33,179 nt of DNA, from contig SFEH01000009.1 in the NCBI GenBank assembly GCA_004557315.1, positions 1 through 33,179 on the forward strand, in the 5' to 3' direction. Source of the DNA: Bacteroidales bacterium (lineage in GTDB: Bacteria > Bacteroidota > Bacteroidia > Bacteroidales > UBA3663). A program made the translations under genes and the position numbers. Numbering within the stretch: position 1 is the stretch's first letter; every line of letters starts with the position of its first letter. Positions 17,388 to 25,340 of the stretch are shown one piece after another. The notes beneath the pieces are model-generated. The model made no database searches. It was not told where the DNA came from and was given only the letters and a program-made list of their open reading frames with translations.

Positions 17388-18629
17388 ATGATTTTGCTCG
17401 ATATCGTTGCTCCTGTGGTAGAGGAGTCTAAAGACTTTGTGAATGGCTTAGATACCCTTTGGGTACTGTTAGGCGCAATGTTGGTGTTCTGGATGCAGCC
17501 TGGCTTTGCATTTGTCGAAGCAGGTTTGACACAGCAGAAGAACACAGCCAACATCCTGATGAAGAACTTCGTTGACTTCATGTGCGGCACCGTTCTCTAC
17601 TGGATTCTCGGATTCTCTCTCATGTATGGTGCAGGCAATGCATGGATTGGCTGGGAAGGTTTCGGTTTCATTGGCAGCGACAGCAACGTGCCAGCTGAGG
17701 CTACCTTCATCTTCCAGACAGTGTTCTGCGCAACGACAGCCACCATCGTCTCTGGCGCAATGGCTGAACGCACCAAGTTCTCGATGTATGTGCTCTACAG
17801 CATCCTGATCTCAGCATTCATCTATCCATTCGAAGGCCACTGGTCATGGGGAGGCGGCTGGCTCTCAGAACTCGGCTTCCACGACTTTGCAGGCAGTACA
17901 GTGGTTCACCTCTGCGGTGGTGCTCTCGCCCTTGCTGGTGCCATCGTCCTTGGTCCTCGTGTAGGCAAGTACGACAAGAACGGCAATAGTCGCGCTATCC
18001 CAGGTCACAACCTCGCTTTCTGCGCCCTCGGTGTCTTCATCCTCTGGATGGGCTGGTTCGGCTTCAATCCTTGTAGCACTGTAGCAGCTACTGGTTACGA
18101 AAATGCAGTAAGCATGAGCCACGTATTTGTCACAACCAACATGGCAGCCGCTACTGGTGGTATTGCAGCACTCGCCTATACCTGGATTGTCGATGGCAAG
18201 CCATCACTCTCAATGGTGTGCAACGGTGTACTCGCTGGCTTGGTCGGCATAACTGCAGGCTGCGACTGCGTGAGCGTTGGTTCAGCTGCCCTGATCGGTG
18301 TCATCACTTCAGCCATCATGTGCTTCTCGGTTAGCTTCATCGACAAGAAGCTCAAGATCGACGATCCAGTAGGTGCTGTTTCTGTTCACGGTGTAGGCGG
18401 TCTCATCGGTACTATCCTCACTGGTGTGTTCTGCGACAGCTCGATCGACGGAGTTGAGTGCTCGGTAGGCGTTCAGGCCCTTGGTGCAATAGCAGTAGGC
18501 GTATTTGCATTCATTGCAGGAATGATCCTCTTCAACGTCATCAAATATACTCACGGCATCCGTTGCGACAAGCGCATTGAGGAAGAAGGTCTTGATGTAT
18601 ATGAACATGGTGAGAGCTGTTACAATTAA
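17388..18629 (+). CDS. amtB: ammonium transporter (Amt/MEP/Rh family)
   Basis: This 413-residue inner-membrane channel conducts ammonium/ammonia and has about 11 hydrophobic helices. The pore twin histidines are visible as His174 in DFAGSTVVHLCGGALAL and His334 in DDPVGAVSVHGVGG. The family opening GAMLVFWMQPGFAFVEAGL and the GHWSWGGGWL segment are clear. It follows a PII gene, its normal regulatory partner, and probably belongs to the glnN-glnK-amtB transcript. No cleavable signal peptide is obvious; the first residues MILLDIVAPVVEESKDF precede the first helix. Confidence 0.96.
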   Translation: MILLDIVAPVVEESKDFVNGLDTLWVLLGAMLVFWMQPGFAFVEAGLTQQKNTANILMKNFVDFMCGTVLYWILGFSLMYGAGNAWIGWEGFGFIGSDSNVPAEATFIFQTVFCATTATIVSGAMAERTKFSMYVLYSILISAFIYPFEGHWSWGGGWLSELGFHDFAGSTVVHLCGGALALAGAIVLGPRVGKYDKNGNSRAIPGHNLAFCALGVFILWMGWFGFNPCSTVAATGYENAVSMSHVFVTTNMAAATGGIAALAYTWIVDGKPSLSMVCNGVLAGLVGITAGCDCVSVGSAALIGVITSAIMCFSVSFIDKKLKIDDPVGAVSVHGVGGLIGTILTGVFCDSSIDGVECSVGVQALGAIAVGVFAFIAGMILFNVIKYTHGIRCDKRIEEEGLDVYEHGESCYN

Positions 18630-18756
18630 GAAACTACTAACAATAGGCATCCATACTTCGTGTGTCATAACCATTCAGACATTGACAGTAATGAGTAGTT
18701 TGTTGTTAGCAAACATGGCAGATGAAGTATTGGTTCTAACAAAAAAAATTATGATT

Positions 18757-19470
18757 ATGAAAGTTTTAAGGTTTATCGTTGTTGCTGGTATGTGTATTTG
18801 CTCCTGTTTTGTCACCAAGGCACAGGATAAGGTAGAAGGATCGATGGCTGTCGATGTTGTCAGCCAGTATGTATGGCGTGGTCAGGACCTTGGCAATGCC
18901 TCTATCCAGCCAGGATTGGGCATCAGCTACAAGGGACTCTCGCTCAGTGCATGGGGAAGTGTAGGCTTGACTTCGGCCGATGACACCAAGGAGTTTGACC
19001 TCACACTGGGATATAGCGCAGGTGGATTCAACATCGGAGTGACCGACTACTGGTTCAATGCTGGTCTCGACGGCAAGAACCGCTACTTCCGTTACAACTC
19101 CCACAGCACCAATCACGTGTTTGAAGGCAACATCGGTTACGACTTCGGCTGTCTCAGCCTCCAGTGGTACACCAACTTTGCCGGCAATGACGGAGTGAAC
19201 GAGGATGGCGACCGTGCCTATTCTTCATACTTCGAGATTGGCGTGCCATTCAGTTTCGTATCATGCGACTGGGAGGCAGCAGTAGGTGCAGTACCTTTCG
19301 CTACTTCATTCTACGGAACAACAGGCTTCGCTGTAACAGAGGTTGCACTCAAGGCCACCAAGGAATTCAGCATCGGCGACAAGGTTACAGTTCCTGTATA
19401 TATGGGTGTTTCAGCCAACCCATGCTCTCAGAACTGCCACTTCTATGCCGGATTTGCATTCCAACTGTAA
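18757..19470 (+). CDS. TorF-family putative outer-membrane porin
   Basis: A 237-residue protein with a signal peptide (hydrophobic FIVVAGMCICSCFV, likely cut after KAQ) followed by alternating beta-strand sequence: DVVSQYVWRGQDLGNASIQP, KGLSLSAWGSVG, DLTLGYSAGGFNIGVTDYWF, and a last strand HFYAGFAFQL. The SxYVWRG(Q/I) opening is the hallmark of a small beta-barrel family annotated as TorF-type putative porins, often found beside glutamine synthetase or amt genes. It probably lets ammonium or small nitrogen compounds cross the outer membrane, but this is inferred from context. I chose the ATG at 18757 (MKVLRF); ATG at 18751 is possible. The open frame back to 18577 overlaps amtB and lacks signal-peptide logic. 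Confidence 0.8.
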   Translation: MKVLRFIVVAGMCICSCFVTKAQDKVEGSMAVDVVSQYVWRGQDLGNASIQPGLGISYKGLSLSAWGSVGLTSADDTKEFDLTLGYSAGGFNIGVTDYWFNAGLDGKNRYFRYNSHSTNHVFEGNIGYDFGCLSLQWYTNFAGNDGVNEDGDRAYSSYFEIGVPFSFVSCDWEAAVGAVPFATSFYGTTGFAVTEVALKATKEFSIGDKVTVPVYMGVSANPCSQNCHFYAGFAFQL

Positions 19471-19492
19471 GACAAACTAAAACTCAATAATG

Positions 19493-19560
19493 ACAAGAAA
19501 GCAAAGGAAATAAAGAGACTCTATGGACAAAGCAAATCTTGATTTTCTTTGTTTTCTTGT
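19493..19560 (+). terminator. long imperfect hairpin between the porin gene and asnB
   Basis: Bases 19493-19510 (purine-rich, ACAAGAAAGCAAAGGAAA) pair with 19543-19560 over 18 positions with two G-U pairs and no gap, around a 32-base loop. A T-run (19570-19575) lies about 10 bases later. It may end the glnN-amtB-porin transcript or act as a structured leader for asnB. The purine-rich arm resembles in style the arms of the two dispersed palindromic elements. Confidence 0.5.
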
Positions 19561-19600
19561 AACAAACATTTTTTTGTAAAAACATTAACTATTCATCAAT

Positions 19601-21280
19601 ATGTGTAGCATCGTAGGAATATTCGATATCAAGCAACCAAGTTCAGAGCTACGTACCAAAGCGCTCAAGATGTCACAGAAACTGCGTCATCGCGGACCAG
19701 ACTGGAGCGGCATCTACGTAGGCAAGACAGCCATTCTGGCTCACGAACGACTCTCGATCGTCGATCCATTGTCGGGCAAGCAGCCCCTCATCTCTCCTAA
19801 CGAAAAAGAGATACTATGTGTCAATGGCGAGATCTACAATCACAAGGACATCCGCCGTCGCACCGACTATGCCTTCAAGACAGGCAGCGACTGTGAGGTG
19901 ATTCTCGCACTGTGGGAAGAAGTGAAAGCCGACCCCAAGAAAGACTTCACCTGGCTTCTCGAACAGCTCAACGGCATCTTTGCCTTTGCACTCTATGATG
20001 AGGAGACCGACGAATATCTCATCGGACGCGACCCTATCGGAGTCATTCCTCTATACATAGGTCACGACAGCGACGGAAAGGTATATTGCGCATCTGAACT
20101 CAAGGCTCTCGAAGGCTTCTGCGAAAGCTACGAACCATTCCTTCCTGGACACTACTACACTTCACGCGACCATCAGATGCATCGTTACTACGTGCGCGAC
20201 TGGATGGATTATGAGGCAGTGAAAGACAATACGGCTTCGAGCGAGGATGTACGCGAAGCTCTCGATGCAGCTGTGAAGCGACAGCTCATGTGTGACGTTC
20301 CTTACGGTGTGCTGCTCTCTGGCGGTCTCGACTCATCAGTCACCTCTGCCATCGCCATGAAGTATTCGAAGAAGCGCATCGAGACCGACGACCAGCACGG
20401 AGCATGGTGGCCTCAGCTCCACTCTTTTGCAGTGGGACTGAAAGGCGCACCCGACCTTGCCAAGGCTCGTGAGGTAGCTGAACATATCGGCACCGTGCAT
20501 CACGAAGTCAACTACACCATTCAGGAAGGTATCGACGCCATACGCGACGTCATCTATTTCATCGAGACATACGACGTGACTACCGTTCGCGCCTCTACTC
20601 CAATGTACCTGCTTGCACGTGTCATCAAGAGCATGGGTATCAAGATGGTACTCTCGGGCGAAGGAGCCGACGAGGTGTTCGGCGGTTACCTCTATTTCCA
20701 CAAGGCACCATCGGCCGAGGAGTTCCACAAGGAGACAGTGCGTAAGCTCGGCAAGCTATATCAGTACGACTGCCTGCGTGCCAACAAGAGCCTTGCGGCA
20801 TGGGGTGTTGAAGGTCGTGTGCCATTCCTCGACAAGGAGTTCCTCGATGTGGCAATGCGACTCAACCCAGAGGCAAAGATGTGTCCTGGCACTACAATGG
20901 AAAAGCGCATAGTGCGCGAAGCCTTTGCCGACATGCTCCCTGCATCGGTAGCTTGGCGACAGAAGGAACAGTTCTCCGACGGCGTGGGCTATTCATGGAT
21001 CGACACCCTCAAGCAGATAACATCAGAGGCAGTGACCGACGAGATGATGGCACATGCAGCCGAACGTTTCCCGATCAATACCCCTATGAACAAAGAAGAA
21101 TACTACTACCGCTCAATCTTCGAGGAGCATTTCCCAAGCGACTCTGCTGCACGCAGTGTGCCTCACGAGGCTTCGGTAGCTTGCTCAACTGCCATCGCAC
21201 TCGAATGGGACGAAGCTTGGAAGAAGATGAACGACCCAAGCGGACGTGCGGTAAAGGGTGTTCATGAACAGGCATATTGA
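19601..21280 (+). CDS. asnB: asparagine synthase (glutamine-hydrolysing)
   Basis: This 559-residue enzyme aminates aspartate with glutamine and ATP. It starts MCSIVGIFD with the N-terminal nucleophile Cys2 of class II amidotransferases, followed by LRHRGPDWSG and LCVNGEIYNHKDIR of the glutaminase domain. The synthetase domain carries the PP-loop LLSGGLDSSV and the downstream VLSGEGADEVFGGY and GVEGRVPFLDKEFLD segments. The length matches E. coli AsnB (554). It lies 130 bases after the porin gene, separated by a long hairpin, and is followed at 280 bases by glmS, another Cys2 amidotransferase. Confidence 0.97.
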   Translation: MCSIVGIFDIKQPSSELRTKALKMSQKLRHRGPDWSGIYVGKTAILAHERLSIVDPLSGKQPLISPNEKEILCVNGEIYNHKDIRRRTDYAFKTGSDCEVILALWEEVKADPKKDFTWLLEQLNGIFAFALYDEETDEYLIGRDPIGVIPLYIGHDSDGKVYCASELKALEGFCESYEPFLPGHYYTSRDHQMHRYYVRDWMDYEAVKDNTASSEDVREALDAAVKRQLMCDVPYGVLLSGGLDSSVTSAIAMKYSKKRIETDDQHGAWWPQLHSFAVGLKGAPDLAKAREVAEHIGTVHHEVNYTIQEGIDAIRDVIYFIETYDVTTVRASTPMYLLARVIKSMGIKMVLSGEGADEVFGGYLYFHKAPSAEEFHKETVRKLGKLYQYDCLRANKSLAAWGVEGRVPFLDKEFLDVAMRLNPEAKMCPGTTMEKRIVREAFADMLPASVAWRQKEQFSDGVGYSWIDTLKQITSEAVTDEMMAHAAERFPINTPMNKEEYYYRSIFEEHFPSDSAARSVPHEASVACSTAIALEWDEAWKKMNDPSGRAVKGVHEQAY

Positions 21281-21313
21281 CAATTTTGTTTACCTATTAT
21301 ATTGCTTGATCGT

Positions 21314-21340
21314 TGCCTCACACCCGTCCATAGTGAGGCA
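21314..21340 (+). terminator. hairpin 1 in the asnB-glmS gap
   Basis: TGCCTCAC (21314-21321) and GTGAGGCA (21333-21340) are a perfect 8-base inverted repeat with an 11-base loop, 33 bases after the asnB stop. No U-run follows, so this may be a processing or protective hairpin paired with the next one. Confidence 0.45.
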
Positions 21341-21367
21341 CGGAATTGAACATTTCCTAATTTTTGA

Positions 21368-21393
21368 GCCTGAGCGTTGTGAAACGCCCAGGC
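21368..21393 (+). terminator. hairpin 2 in the asnB-glmS gap (probable asnB terminator)
   Basis: GCCTGAGCGTT (21368-21378) pairs with AACGCCCAGGC (21383-21393) around a GTGA tetraloop with one A-C mismatch in 11 pairs, and is followed by TTTGGATTTC. This is a compact G/C-rich stem in an A/T-rich gap, consistent with transcription ending before glmS. Confidence 0.55.
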
Positions 21394-21505
21394 TTTGGAT
21401 TTCATATTGATATTTTCATGTGGAAAATGTGGTATATCCTGAAAATTAGAATTGCTTATTTGCAAATTATTTTAAATAATAGGACTAATCAAACAATATT
21501 TTAGG

Positions 21506-21513
21506 TAAATTTG
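21506..21513 (+). promoter_or_regulatory. candidate glmS -7 box
   Basis: TAAATTTG at 21506-21513 fits TAnnTTTG and would place the transcript start about 40 bases before the glmS ATG. No matching TTTG is present 19-21 bases upstream, so this is a weak call. Confidence 0.35.
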
Positions 21514-21559
21514 CAAGTGATTATTCGTAAATTATAAATTGTAAACAACATTATTATCT

Positions 21560-23434
21560 ATGTGTGGCATCGTAGGTTATCTGGGCTCGCAGTCGGCAGC
21601 CCCAATATTGATCAAAGGACTACATCAGCTTGAATACCGCGGATACGACTCTGCGGGCATTGCCTTAAACTGTGATTACGATTCTTCTTTCCAGTTGTTC
21701 AAGGCCAAAGGCAAGGTTTCGAACCTCGAAAGTATCATCCCCGACGAGGTGAAGAAGCGAGGAGATGTGCCTGTGGCAGGCATCGGACATACGCGCTGGG
21801 CAACTCACGGCGAGCCTTCTACCGCCAATGCCCACCCTCATCTGTCAATGAGCGGTGAGGTGGTGCTGGTTCACAATGGCATCATCGAGAACTACAAGGA
21901 ACTGAAAGACCAGCTCATTGAGCGTGGCTACGTCTTCCAGAGCCAGACCGACACTGAGGTGCTGTGCAACCTCATCGACCTCTACTATCAGCAGAACGGC
22001 AAGAACCTGCGTCTGGCTGTCGTACAGGCGTTGAACAAAGCCATCGGAGCTTATGCCATAGCTGTGATGGAACAGAAAGACAATCAGCATCTTGTGTGCG
22101 CTCGCAAGGCTTCTCCGCTCGTCATCGGCATCAGCGAGGGCAACGACGAGTTCTTCATCGGCAGCGATGCCACTCCTATGGTCGAATACACACATAAGGT
22201 GATATATCTCGACGATGAGCAGGTGGCCGACGTGCGTCTGGGTCATGAAGTGGAGATAGTCAACCTCGACCAGTCGCTTGCCGACTTCGACATCAAGGAG
22301 GTTGATCTCGACATCACGGCTCTCACCAAGGGCGGTTTTCCTCATTTCATGATCAAGGAGATTTTCGACCAGCCTCATTGCCTTGAGAACTGCATGCGCG
22401 GTCGCGTAGTGCGTCTTGACGACGGCACCTACGACATCAAGCTCTCTGCTCTCCACAACTTCAAGGCGAAACTGATACGTGCACGTCACGTCATCATCGT
22501 GGCATGTGGCACCTCATGGCATGCCGGACTCATCGGCAAGCAGCTCATCGAAGAAATGTGCCGCATCCGTGTCGAAGTGGAATATGCCTCGGAGTTCCGC
22601 TACCGCAACCCAGTGATCGAGAAAGACGATGTGGTGATTGCCATCTCACAGTCGGGCGAGACAGCCGACACCCTTGCAGCCATCCAGCTTGCCAAGGAAC
22701 AGGGAGCTCTGGTGTTTGGCATCGTCAATGGCGTCGGCTCGAGCATTGCACGAGCTGCCGACACCGGAATCTATATCCACGTCGGTCCTGAGATTGGTGT
22801 TGCTTCGACCAAGGCATTCACTGGTCAGGTCACAGTCCTCACCATGCTTGCCCTTGCCCTCGGACATGCACTCGGTACCATCAGCGAGGATTATTTCCAG
22901 CAGACCTGCCACGAGCTCACCCAGATACCTCGCAAGATGGAGGAAGTGCTCAAGCAGAACGATGCCATCTGCCAGCTCTCTACCCCATTCACCTTCGCAC
23001 GCAACTTCCTCTACTTGGGCCGCGGCTATAACTATCCTGTGGCACTCGAAGGCGCGCTCAAGCTCAAGGAGATTTCGTATATCCATGCCGAAGGTTACCC
23101 AGCAGCCGAGATGAAGCACGGTCCTATCGCCCTCGTCGATGCCGAGATGCCTATCGTATTCCTCGCCCCTCACCATGAGCTCTATCATAAGATCATCTCC
23201 AACATGCAAGAGGTTCAGAGTCGCAAGGGACGCATCATAGCCGTTGTGAGCGAAGGCGATCAGGAAATCCGCAAGATTGCGCAGGACACCATAGAGATTC
23301 CTGACACACTCAATGCCCTCGTGCCTCTGCTCAGCGTTCTGCCAATGCAGATGCTCGCCTATCACGTTGCTGTCAAGAAAGGACTCAATGTCGATATGCC
23401 TCGCAACCTTGCAAAGAGCGTGACGGTGGAATAA
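21560..23434 (+). CDS. glmS: glutamine-fructose-6-phosphate aminotransferase (isomerising)
   Basis: This 624-residue enzyme makes glucosamine-6-phosphate from fructose-6-phosphate and glutamine, the first step toward UDP-GlcNAc. It starts MCGIVGYLGSQ with catalytic Cys2, followed by LEYRGYDSAGIA, GHTRWATHGEPS and VHNGIIENYKEL of the glutaminase domain. Two SIS sugar-isomerase domains follow, with ACGTSWHAGL, ISQSGETADTL and GVASTKAFTGQV, and the C-terminus ends DMPRNLAKSVTVE as is standard. The length is slightly above E. coli GlmS (609). It is the last plus-strand gene before a convergent terminator shared with the thioesterase gene. I see no resemblance to a glmS ribozyme, but did not attempt a full structural comparison. 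Confidence 0.98.
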   Translation: MCGIVGYLGSQSAAPILIKGLHQLEYRGYDSAGIALNCDYDSSFQLFKAKGKVSNLESIIPDEVKKRGDVPVAGIGHTRWATHGEPSTANAHPHLSMSGEVVLVHNGIIENYKELKDQLIERGYVFQSQTDTEVLCNLIDLYYQQNGKNLRLAVVQALNKAIGAYAIAVMEQKDNQHLVCARKASPLVIGISEGNDEFFIGSDATPMVEYTHKVIYLDDEQVADVRLGHEVEIVNLDQSLADFDIKEVDLDITALTKGGFPHFMIKEIFDQPHCLENCMRGRVVRLDDGTYDIKLSALHNFKAKLIRARHVIIVACGTSWHAGLIGKQLIEEMCRIRVEVEYASEFRYRNPVIEKDDVVIAISQSGETADTLAAIQLAKEQGALVFGIVNGVGSSIARAADTGIYIHVGPEIGVASTKAFTGQVTVLTMLALALGHALGTISEDYFQQTCHELTQIPRKMEEVLKQNDAICQLSTPFTFARNFLYLGRGYNYPVALEGALKLKEISYIHAEGYPAAEMKHGPIALVDAEMPIVFLAPHHELYHKIISNMQEVQSRKGRIIAVVSEGDQEIRKIAQDTIEIPDTLNALVPLLSVLPMQMLAYHVAVKKGLNVDMPRNLAKSVTVE

Positions 23435-23473
23435 GCAAGCTATTTGCTCAAGCTATCCAAATAATACGATAAA

Positions 23474-23513
23474 AAAAGAAATGGCTGCCATTGTTATGAC
23501 AGCCATTTCTTTT
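23474..23513. terminator. bidirectional terminator between glmS and the thioesterase gene
   Basis: AAAAGAAATGGCTG (23474-23487) and CAGCCATTTCTTTT (23500-23513) form a perfect 14-base-pair stem with a 12-base loop; the A/T ends give a U-run on either strand. The thioesterase stop codon (23494-23496) lies in the loop, so one arm encodes the end of that protein (KKWLS). Confidence 0.85.
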
Positions 23514-23922
23514 GCCAATCAAGATAATACTCAGGAGTCTCGAGCATCAGTTCTTCGTTCTGGTCAATGAAGAGCTGGGTCGTGGTTCCAGTTGCACAGA
23601 GCTTATCGTCCGACTCTCGGCGCACCTCGTATTCGAAATCTAGACGGGCACCGAGCCTATGGACATATCGGGTATGAACTACTGCAACGTCATTGAGCTG
23701 CAATGGTCCATAGTATTTGATGTGGACATCGACCACAGGAGCATATATGCCGCTCCGCACTATGTCCTCGTAGCCAATGCCTGCAAAATGACGGCCGAAG
23801 GATTCGCGTCCATCCTCGAAATACGACACATACGAGCCATGCCAAACACGACGCATTGAATCTATCTCGTTGAACTTGACGCGCACCTTGCAGACATCTT
23901 CAAGAACCTTGTTTGCCATCAT
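23494..23922 (-). CDS. acyl-CoA/acyl-ACP thioesterase, hotdog fold (YbgC/ApeK-like)
   Basis: A 142-residue single hotdog domain of the 4-hydroxybenzoyl-CoA thioesterase type. The N-terminal segment VRVKFNEIDSMRRVWHGSYVSYFEDGRE is the diagnostic region, with Asp22 in the place of the catalytic aspartate. The strands VVDVHIKYYGPLQLND and ATGTTTQLFID follow. It is the last gene of the lipid operon, and its start overlaps the stop of the LolA-like gene (ATGA at 23919-23922). It would release or proofread acyl chains made by the carrier protein and ketosynthase of this locus, as ApeK-type thioesterases in aryl polyene clusters are thought to do. The substrate cannot be deduced. The end of the gene lies inside the terminator hairpin. 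Confidence 0.85.
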   Translation of the reverse strand: MMANKVLEDVCKVRVKFNEIDSMRRVWHGSYVSYFEDGRESFGRHFAGIGYEDIVRSGIYAPVVDVHIKYYGPLQLNDVAVVHTRYVHRLGARLDFEYEVRRESDDKLCATGTTTQLFIDQNEELMLETPEYYLDWQKKWLS

Positions 23923-24542
23923 TTGAATACAGAATCGTTGACAGGGGCATTGAGCTGGAAGTTCGAGAAGTCATACTGTGTATAGTTCTTGCCCTTCTCA
24001 TTCATGCGCAGGCTTCTGAGTTCACCTGCTTTCTGGTCGATGGTCACGACAAACGAAGTGAACATCTGGCGACGCTTAGCCTTTGGATCAGATACAATAG
24101 GTGTGACAGTCATGACCATCAGGTTGCCTTTCTTCTCAATGTCGATGTCGGCAATCTCCGAAAGATCGATATCCGACTCCTGACCTGCGCTGAAGTTCTT
24201 GATGATGGTTGTGAGCGACTGAAGCTGCTCGTTGCCTCCACCCTTGGCGGTGTTGCGCACGCCATCCTTGACGATGGTGAAAGTCTCGCCATCCATGAGC
24301 ATCATATCCTTGCCTTCATTGAATGTCATCGACATCTTGTTAGGCTTCTTGAAATAGAAGTTACCCTTGCTCACAATGTCCTTTGCCACCATCGAGTTGT
24401 GCTTTGTCTGGGTCACGTCGGCAGTGAGCGTAGTCATGTTCTTGAATCGCTCCATAGCCTTCTGCATCATCTCAGCATCCTGTGCGTGGAGCGAGCATAT
24501 GGCAACGACCACGACAAGAAAAATAGATAAAATCTTTTTCAT
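23919..24542 (-). CDS. LolA-like outer-membrane lipoprotein carrier domain protein
   Basis: A 207-residue secreted protein. The signal peptide MKKILSIFLVVVVAICSLHA is probably cut before QDAEMM. The mature part has LolA-fold features: an early helix AMERFKNMTTLTADVTQTKHN, then strands GNFYFKKPNKMSMTFNEG and MMLMDGETFTIVKDG. Stand-alone LolA-like proteins (ApeL) recur in aryl polyene clusters, where they probably escort the lipid product across the periplasm; it need not be the housekeeping LolA. I chose the ATG at 24542; a TTG two codons upstream is less likely. The stop overlaps the thioesterase start, and the gap to fabG is 35 bases and filled with a short repeat. Confidence 0.82.
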   Translation of the reverse strand: MKKILSIFLVVVVAICSLHAQDAEMMQKAMERFKNMTTLTADVTQTKHNSMVAKDIVSKGNFYFKKPNKMSMTFNEGKDMMLMDGETFTIVKDGVRNTAKGGGNEQLQSLTTIIKNFSAGQESDIDLSEIADIDIEKKGNLMVMTVTPIVSDPKAKRRQMFTSFVVTIDQKAGELRSLRMNEKGKNYTQYDFSNFQLNAPVNDSVFK

Positions 24543-24546
24543 CGTC

Positions 24547-24572
24547 AATCAATAATCAGTAATCAATAATCA
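24547..24572. repeat. tandem AATCAATAATCA repeat downstream of fabG
   Basis: The 12-mer AATCAATAATCA occurs at 24547-24558 and 24561-24572. A third copy lies on the other side of fabG at 25328-25339. These two gaps are the only non-overlapping junctions in the stretch from the ApeI-like gene to the thioesterase gene. Confidence 0.7.
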
Positions 24573-24577
24573 ATCCA

Positions 24578-25312
24578 TCAAGTATAGAGTCCGCCGTTGA
24601 TGCTGATCACATTGCCAGTGATATATCCAGCCTCTGGTGTTACGAGGAAGCCAACGAGGGCTGCCACTTCTTCCGGTTTGCCGAATCGATTGGCAGGGAT
24701 GGTCTTCTTCAATGCAGCCTCATCGAGTCCATCCACCATATCGGTCTTGATGAAACCTGGAGCCACGGCATTGACGGTTATGTTCTTGCGAGCCACCTCC
24801 TTAGCCAAAGCCTTGGTAGCAGCAATGATGCCTCCCTTGGCTGCACTGTAATTGGTCTGTCCCTGCATGCCCATGATGCCCGAAACAGATGCCATGTTGA
24901 TGATTCGGCCGAACTTATGGAACTGCATCTGCGAGATGAGTGGCTGAGTCACTGCAAAGAAAGAGTTGAGGTTGGTGTTGATCACATTTAGCCAGTCCTC
25001 GCTTGGCATGAGTGCCATGACATTGTCGCGACGGATGCCGGCATTGTTGACTACAACCTCGATGTACTCGTCGGCCTCAGCGTGAGCAGCCTGCCATGAT
25101 TCGATAGCCTGCTTCACCTGTTCAGGATTGCCGACATCAAACTTCAGCATCTCGCCATCCGAACCAGCCTCACGCACCAGGGCGAGAGTCTCCTCAGCAG
25201 CGGCTGTATTGTTGACATAGTTGATGATGATGCGATAACCCATCTGCGCGAGCTTCACACTCACCGCACGACCAATACCACGGCTACCGCCAGTTACAAG
25301 AGCATATTTCAT
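24578..25312 (-). CDS. fabG: 3-oxoacyl-ACP reductase (FabG/ApeQ-like short-chain dehydrogenase)
   Basis: This 244-residue SDR reduces 3-ketoacyl-ACP to 3-hydroxyacyl-ACP with NADPH. The cofactor motif is VTGGSRGIGRA (TGxxxGIG), NNAGIRRDN gives the NNAG motif, and the catalytic residues are Ser142 (ASVSG), Tyr155 and Lys159 (NYSAAKGG). The C-terminus GNVISINGGLYT is typical. I chose the ATG at 25312 because the protein then opens MKYALVTGG; the frame continues upstream only to a TTG. It lies between the FAD oxidoreductase and LolA-like genes and would act after the ketosynthase of the same operon. It could also be a general FabG, but the context favours a dedicated role. Confidence 0.92.
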   Translation of the reverse strand: MKYALVTGGSRGIGRAVSVKLAQMGYRIIINYVNNTAAAEETLALVREAGSDGEMLKFDVGNPEQVKQAIESWQAAHAEADEYIEVVVNNAGIRRDNVMALMPSEDWLNVINTNLNSFFAVTQPLISQMQFHKFGRIINMASVSGIMGMQGQTNYSAAKGGIIAATKALAKEVARKNITVNAVAPGFIKTDMVDGLDEAALKKTIPANRFGKPEEVAALVGFLVTPEAGYITGNVISINGGLYT

Positions 25313-25327
25313 AATCTGTAATTTATA

Positions 25328-25339
25328 AATCAATAATCA
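25328..25339. repeat. AATCAATAATCA upstream of fabG
   Basis: A third copy of the 12-mer that occurs twice downstream of fabG lies in the 28-base gap between the FAD oxidoreductase stop and the fabG start, so the gene is bracketed by identical short sequences. Confidence 0.65.
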
Positions 25340-25340
25340 T

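Noticed and set aside
18577..18756. Longer start of the porin gene overlapping amtB
   Set aside because: The signal peptide begins at MKVLRF; the extra residues would bury it and the overlap of 53 bases with amtB is unlikely.
21281..21559. glmS ribozyme or riboswitch ahead of glmS
   Set aside because: Only two simple hairpins are seen, nearer to asnB; nothing resembling the pseudoknotted ribozyme core was recognised.
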